Assembly: GCA_964519145.1 (NCBI GenBank) | Contig: CAZFHL010000033.1 | Coordinates: 1 to 7,861, forward strand | Direction of reading: 5' to 3' | Length of the DNA: 7,861 bases | Origin: CAZFHL01 sp964519145 | GTDB taxonomy: Bacteria; Patescibacteriota; Minisyncoccia; Phycocordibacterales; WO2-35-19 | Part shown: one piece after another, positions 5,299-7,861 of the stretch | Position numbering within the stretch: position 1 is the first letter of the stretch | Layout: every line of letters starts with the position of its first letter | Notes under the pieces: generated by a model | Told to the model about the DNA's origin: nothing | What the model saw: the letters and a program-made list of their open reading frames with translations, nothing else | Database searches by the model: none | Made by a program: the position numbers and the translations under genes

Positions 5299-7758
5299 AC
5301 CATGGCATTTTTTAAACTTTTTGCCACTGCCACAAGGACAAGAGTCATTTCTACCGACACCTTGATAATCTTTTTTAGTATTTAAAGAAATATCTGAATT
5401 AGTGATTTTGATTGCTTGTTTTTGAATATCTCTTTGAGAAACTAAACTGTTATCTTCAATTTTTAAAATATCTTCTAAAATAGTATTTTCTATATTTTCT
5501 TCCATTGCCTTAAACAAAACAAGTCCTTCTTTTTTATACTCAATTAAAGGATCCCTTTGGCCATATGCTCTTAAATTTACAGAGCTCCTCAAATAATCCA
5601 TAGACTCTAAATGTTCGACCCAAAATAAATCAAATGTTTGCAAAGCCAATTCTTTTAATTTATTTAGGAGATTAATTTCATCTAAAGCAAATTTTTCAAA
5701 TATTACGCTTCTTTCAACTTCTGTCTTTTTATATAAAATTTGCTCAAGATATCTTTTTAAATAATCTCTCTCGCCTATTAAAATATTCCTTCTTCTTTCA
5801 TAAAAAGTTTTTCTTTGGAAATTTAAAACATCATCATACTCTAATATATGTTTTCTAGAATCAAAATTTAATCCCTCTATCTTTTCTTGAGCACTTTCTA
5901 AAGACTTTGTTATTATACGATTTTGAATTGGTTCATCTTCTGGTATACCAAGTCTTCCCATCATATTTTTTACAGCATCTGAAGCAAAAACCCTCATTAT
6001 ATGATCTTCCATTGAAACTAAAAATTGTGTCTCTCCTTGATCGCCTTGCCTTCCAGATCTCCCCCTTAACTGATTATCTATCCTCCTAGCGTCATGTCTC
6101 TCTGTACCTATAACAAAAAGCCCACCAAGAGATTTGACCTTCTCGTAAGATTCTAAAGTGGGTGTAGCTCCACCTAATTTTATGTCTACACCACGACCTG
6201 CCATATTTGTAGCAAGAGTTACAGCTCCTTCTCTACCAGCGTCAGCTATAATTTCACCTTCTTGTTCATGATTTTTAGCATTTAAAATATTAAATTTAAT
6301 TCCTTGTTTTCTTAAATATTCAGCAATTAATTCATTTTTTTCAATTGATACTGTCCCTATCAAAACAGGTTGACCTTTTTCTTGAAGCTTTTTTACTTTC
6401 GTCGCAAGAGCTTTTAATTTACCTTGCTCTGTTTGGTATATTAAATCATCATAATCTTTTCTTTGTATTGTTTTATTTGTTGGTATAGAAACAGTATTTA
6501 ATCCATACACTTTATAAAACTCTTCACTTGATGTAATAGCCGTCCCAGTCATACCTGAAAGTTTTTTGTACATTCTAAAATAATTTTGATAAGTGATAGA
6601 GGCAAAAGTTTTTGACTCTTTTTCTATTATCACACCTTCTTTAGCTTCAATTGCTTGATGCAAACCTTCAGACCACCTTCTACCCGGTTGCAATCTGCCT
6701 GTATACGGATCTACTATTATAATTTGTCCATCACGCACTACATACTCTTTATCTTTTATATAAAGAGCTTTGGCTTTTATAGCTGTTTCTAAATGATGCA
6801 CCATTTTTATACCACCTTCGGCATAAATATTTGAAATACCTAAATCATTTTCTGCTTTATCTATACCATTTTCGGTCAAAAAAACACTATGCATCTTTTC
6901 ATCTACTGTAAAATGCTCATCTTTTATAAAATTCAAGACAATATGAGCAAATTTTTTATACATCAAATCAGAATCACTTGATTCAGAAGAAATAATAAGT
7001 GGAGTTCGTGCTTCATCTATTAAGATAGAGTCCACTTCGTCTATAATCGCAAAATTATGCTCTTTTTGTCTAACACTTTCATATTTATATTCAAGATTAT
7101 CTCTTAAGTAATCAAAACCAAACTCACTGTTTGTACCATATGTAATGTCTGCATTATAAGCTTCTACACGATTACACTCAACCAAAAAATCATCGACGAT
7201 ATGGAATGCTCCTTTTTGATCTCTTTCTTTGTCTTTCAAATCATTTATTTCTTTTTCTGTTTTATTTTTATATAAAAAACTTTTTTGATGACATATAACA
7301 GAAACACTCAAGCCAAGCAAATCATAAATTTGTCCCATCCACACCACATCTCTTTTTGATAAATAATCATTGACTGTAATTATATGCACACCAAGACCTG
7401 ATAAAGCATTTAAATAAGCGGGCAAAGTAGCCACAAGAGTCTTTCCTTCTCCTGTTCTCATTTCAGCTATACCACCATTGTGCATAACAATCCCACCCAT
7501 CAATTGAACATCAAAATGTCTTAAACCTAAAGTCCTTTTAGATGCTTCCCTAACCAGAGCAAAAGCTTCTGGTAAAACAGAATCTAAAGTAGCACCAAGA
7601 GAAACCCTTGATTTCAATTCAAGAGTTTTTGCTTTTATATCTTCATTTTTTAATATAGAAAAATCATTTTCTATATTATTTATTTTATCTATTATTGGCA
7701 ATATATCTTTAATATATTTTTGACTCGGATCTCCAAATATTTTACTCAAAAAAGACAT
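5290..7758 (-). CDS. secA: Preprotein translocase ATPase SecA
   Basis: SecA is the motor that pushes unfolded preproteins through the SecYEG channel at the inner membrane. The 822-residue product has all core parts. NBD1 carries EMRTGEGKT (99-107, Walker A), NDYLSKRD (130-137), DITYGTNSEFGFDYLRDN (204-221) and IIDEVDSILIDEARTPLI (238-255, Walker B). The preprotein cross-linking region follows, then SGMTGTA (401-407). NBD2 carries TNMAGRGVDIKLGG (517-530) and RIDNQLRGRSGRQGDQGET (559-577). The scaffold/wing region has HLESMDYLRSSVNLRAY (716-732). The C-terminal zinc tail is RNDSCPCGSGKKFKKCHG, with the usual C-x-C...CH ligands (residues 803-820). Two oddities: residues about 158-196 are an insertion replacing a short loop in E. 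coli and B. subtilis SecA, and the helical wing between about 653 and 707 is much shorter than usual. The start ATG fits the normal N-terminus and has only a weak AAAG upstream. Promoter at 7796-7804. Confidence 0.98.
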   Translation of the reverse strand: MSFLSKIFGDPSQKYIKDILPIIDKINNIENDFSILKNEDIKAKTLELKSRVSLGATLDSVLPEAFALVREASKRTLGLRHFDVQLMGGIVMHNGGIAEMRTGEGKTLVATLPAYLNALSGLGVHIITVNDYLSKRDVVWMGQIYDLLGLSVSVICHQKSFLYKNKTEKEINDLKDKERDQKGAFHIVDDFLVECNRVEAYNADITYGTNSEFGFDYLRDNLEYKYESVRQKEHNFAIIDEVDSILIDEARTPLIISSESSDSDLMYKKFAHIVLNFIKDEHFTVDEKMHSVFLTENGIDKAENDLGISNIYAEGGIKMVHHLETAIKAKALYIKDKEYVVRDGQIIIVDPYTGRLQPGRRWSEGLHQAIEAKEGVIIEKESKTFASITYQNYFRMYKKLSGMTGTAITSSEEFYKVYGLNTVSIPTNKTIQRKDYDDLIYQTEQGKLKALATKVKKLQEKGQPVLIGTVSIEKNELIAEYLRKQGIKFNILNAKNHEQEGEIIADAGREGAVTLATNMAGRGVDIKLGGATPTLESYEKVKSLGGLFVIGTERHDARRIDNQLRGRSGRQGDQGETQFLVSMEDHIMRVFASDAVKNMMGRLGIPEDEPIQNRIITKSLESAQEKIEGLNFDSRKHILEYDDVLNFQRKTFYERRRNILIGERDYLKRYLEQILYKKTEVERSVIFEKFALDEINLLNKLKELALQTFDLFWVEHLESMDYLRSSVNLRAYGQRDPLIEYKKEGLVLFKAMEENIENTILEDILKIEDNSLVSQRDIQKQAIKITNSDISLNTKKDYQGVGRNDSCPCGSGKKFKKCHGLN

Positions 7759-7795
7759 CTTTACTTTGGTTAATTTCTAATATTCTGTAGATAAC

Positions 7796-7804
7796 ATCAT
7801 ACCA
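7796..7804 (-). promoter_or_regulatory. Extended -10 promoter of secA
   Basis: The minus strand reads TGGTATGAT: a -10 box TATGAT (5 of 6 consensus) with the TGn extension. The -35 position falls inside the preceding terminator stem and does not match consensus. The predicted start near 7789 gives a leader of about 30 nt, AT-rich, with no riboswitch-like or SecM-like element. Confidence 0.55.
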
Positions 7805-7805
7805 T

Positions 7806-7844
7806 AAAAGCAAAAATCCTGCGCTTTACGCACAGGATTTTTGC
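7806..7844 (-). terminator. Strong intrinsic terminator of the gene upstream of secA
   Basis: A 15-bp stem pairs 7810-7824 with 7830-7844 around a 5-nt loop, followed on the minus strand by TTTT (with TTTTTGCTTTT as the overall U-rich end). One pair is G-U in minus-strand RNA but would be a C-A mismatch in plus-strand RNA, so minus-strand transcription is the natural direction. The gene it closes lies beyond the right edge; 7845-7861 is too short to identify. Confidence 0.85.
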
Positions 7845-7861
7845 AAGTGGGAAGAATAAGA

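Noticed and set aside
7845..7861. Possible end of the gene upstream of secA
   Set aside because: One minus-strand frame reaches a TAA inside the terminator loop, but 17 bases plus a stem cannot distinguish a coding tail from untranslated sequence.

Overview
The window is AT-rich (roughly two thirds A+T by eye), very tightly packed, and almost entirely coded on the minus strand. It reads with the standard bacterial code: TAA, TAG and TGA all serve as stops, and TGA is not recoded. The low GC, minimal spacing, reduced SecA with a distinctive insertion in its first nucleotide-binding domain, and gatB standing apart from gatA/gatC suggest a small-genome bacterium of the Candidate Phyla Radiation (Patescibacteria, perhaps a Parcubacteria-type lineage). 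That placement is inference from gene content, not a phylogeny.

Layout in the direction of minus-strand transcription (right to left). At the right edge is a strong hairpin terminator (7806-7844) that closes an unseen upstream gene. It is followed at once by an extended -10 promoter (7796-7804) and secA (5290-7758), the preprotein translocase motor. Next comes a two-gene cassette with its own good promoter (5241-5269): a TrpF-like TIM-barrel protein of uncertain function (4401-5222) and a previously uncalled 51-codon gene (4249-4404). These two are joined by an ATGA stop/start overlap and a very strong ribosome binding site. A hairpin terminator (4222-4245) begins 3 nt after the small gene.

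Directly downstream of that terminator, an extended -10 box (4202-4210) lies so close to the next ATG that the transcript is probably leaderless. It opens a four-gene operon: a DedA-family membrane protein (3548-4195), an AI-2E/PerM-family membrane protein (2491-3555), a MYG1-family DHH-type hydrolase/exonuclease (1556-2485) and gatB, a subunit of the tRNA amidotransferase (153-1541). The junctions are an 8-nt overlap, a 5-nt gap and a 14-nt gap, and none of the internal genes shows a clear Shine-Dalgarno sequence.

At the left edge, the last 18 codons of a plus-strand gene (1-57) converge on gatB. The 95-bp intergenic space holds one imperfect hairpin (99-127).

No tRNA, rRNA, CRISPR array, transposon or phage gene is visible. 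Most of the window is housekeeping. The part most likely to hold something undescribed is the TrpF-like / 51-residue cassette at 4249-5269. No stretch longer than 300 bases lacks a gene.
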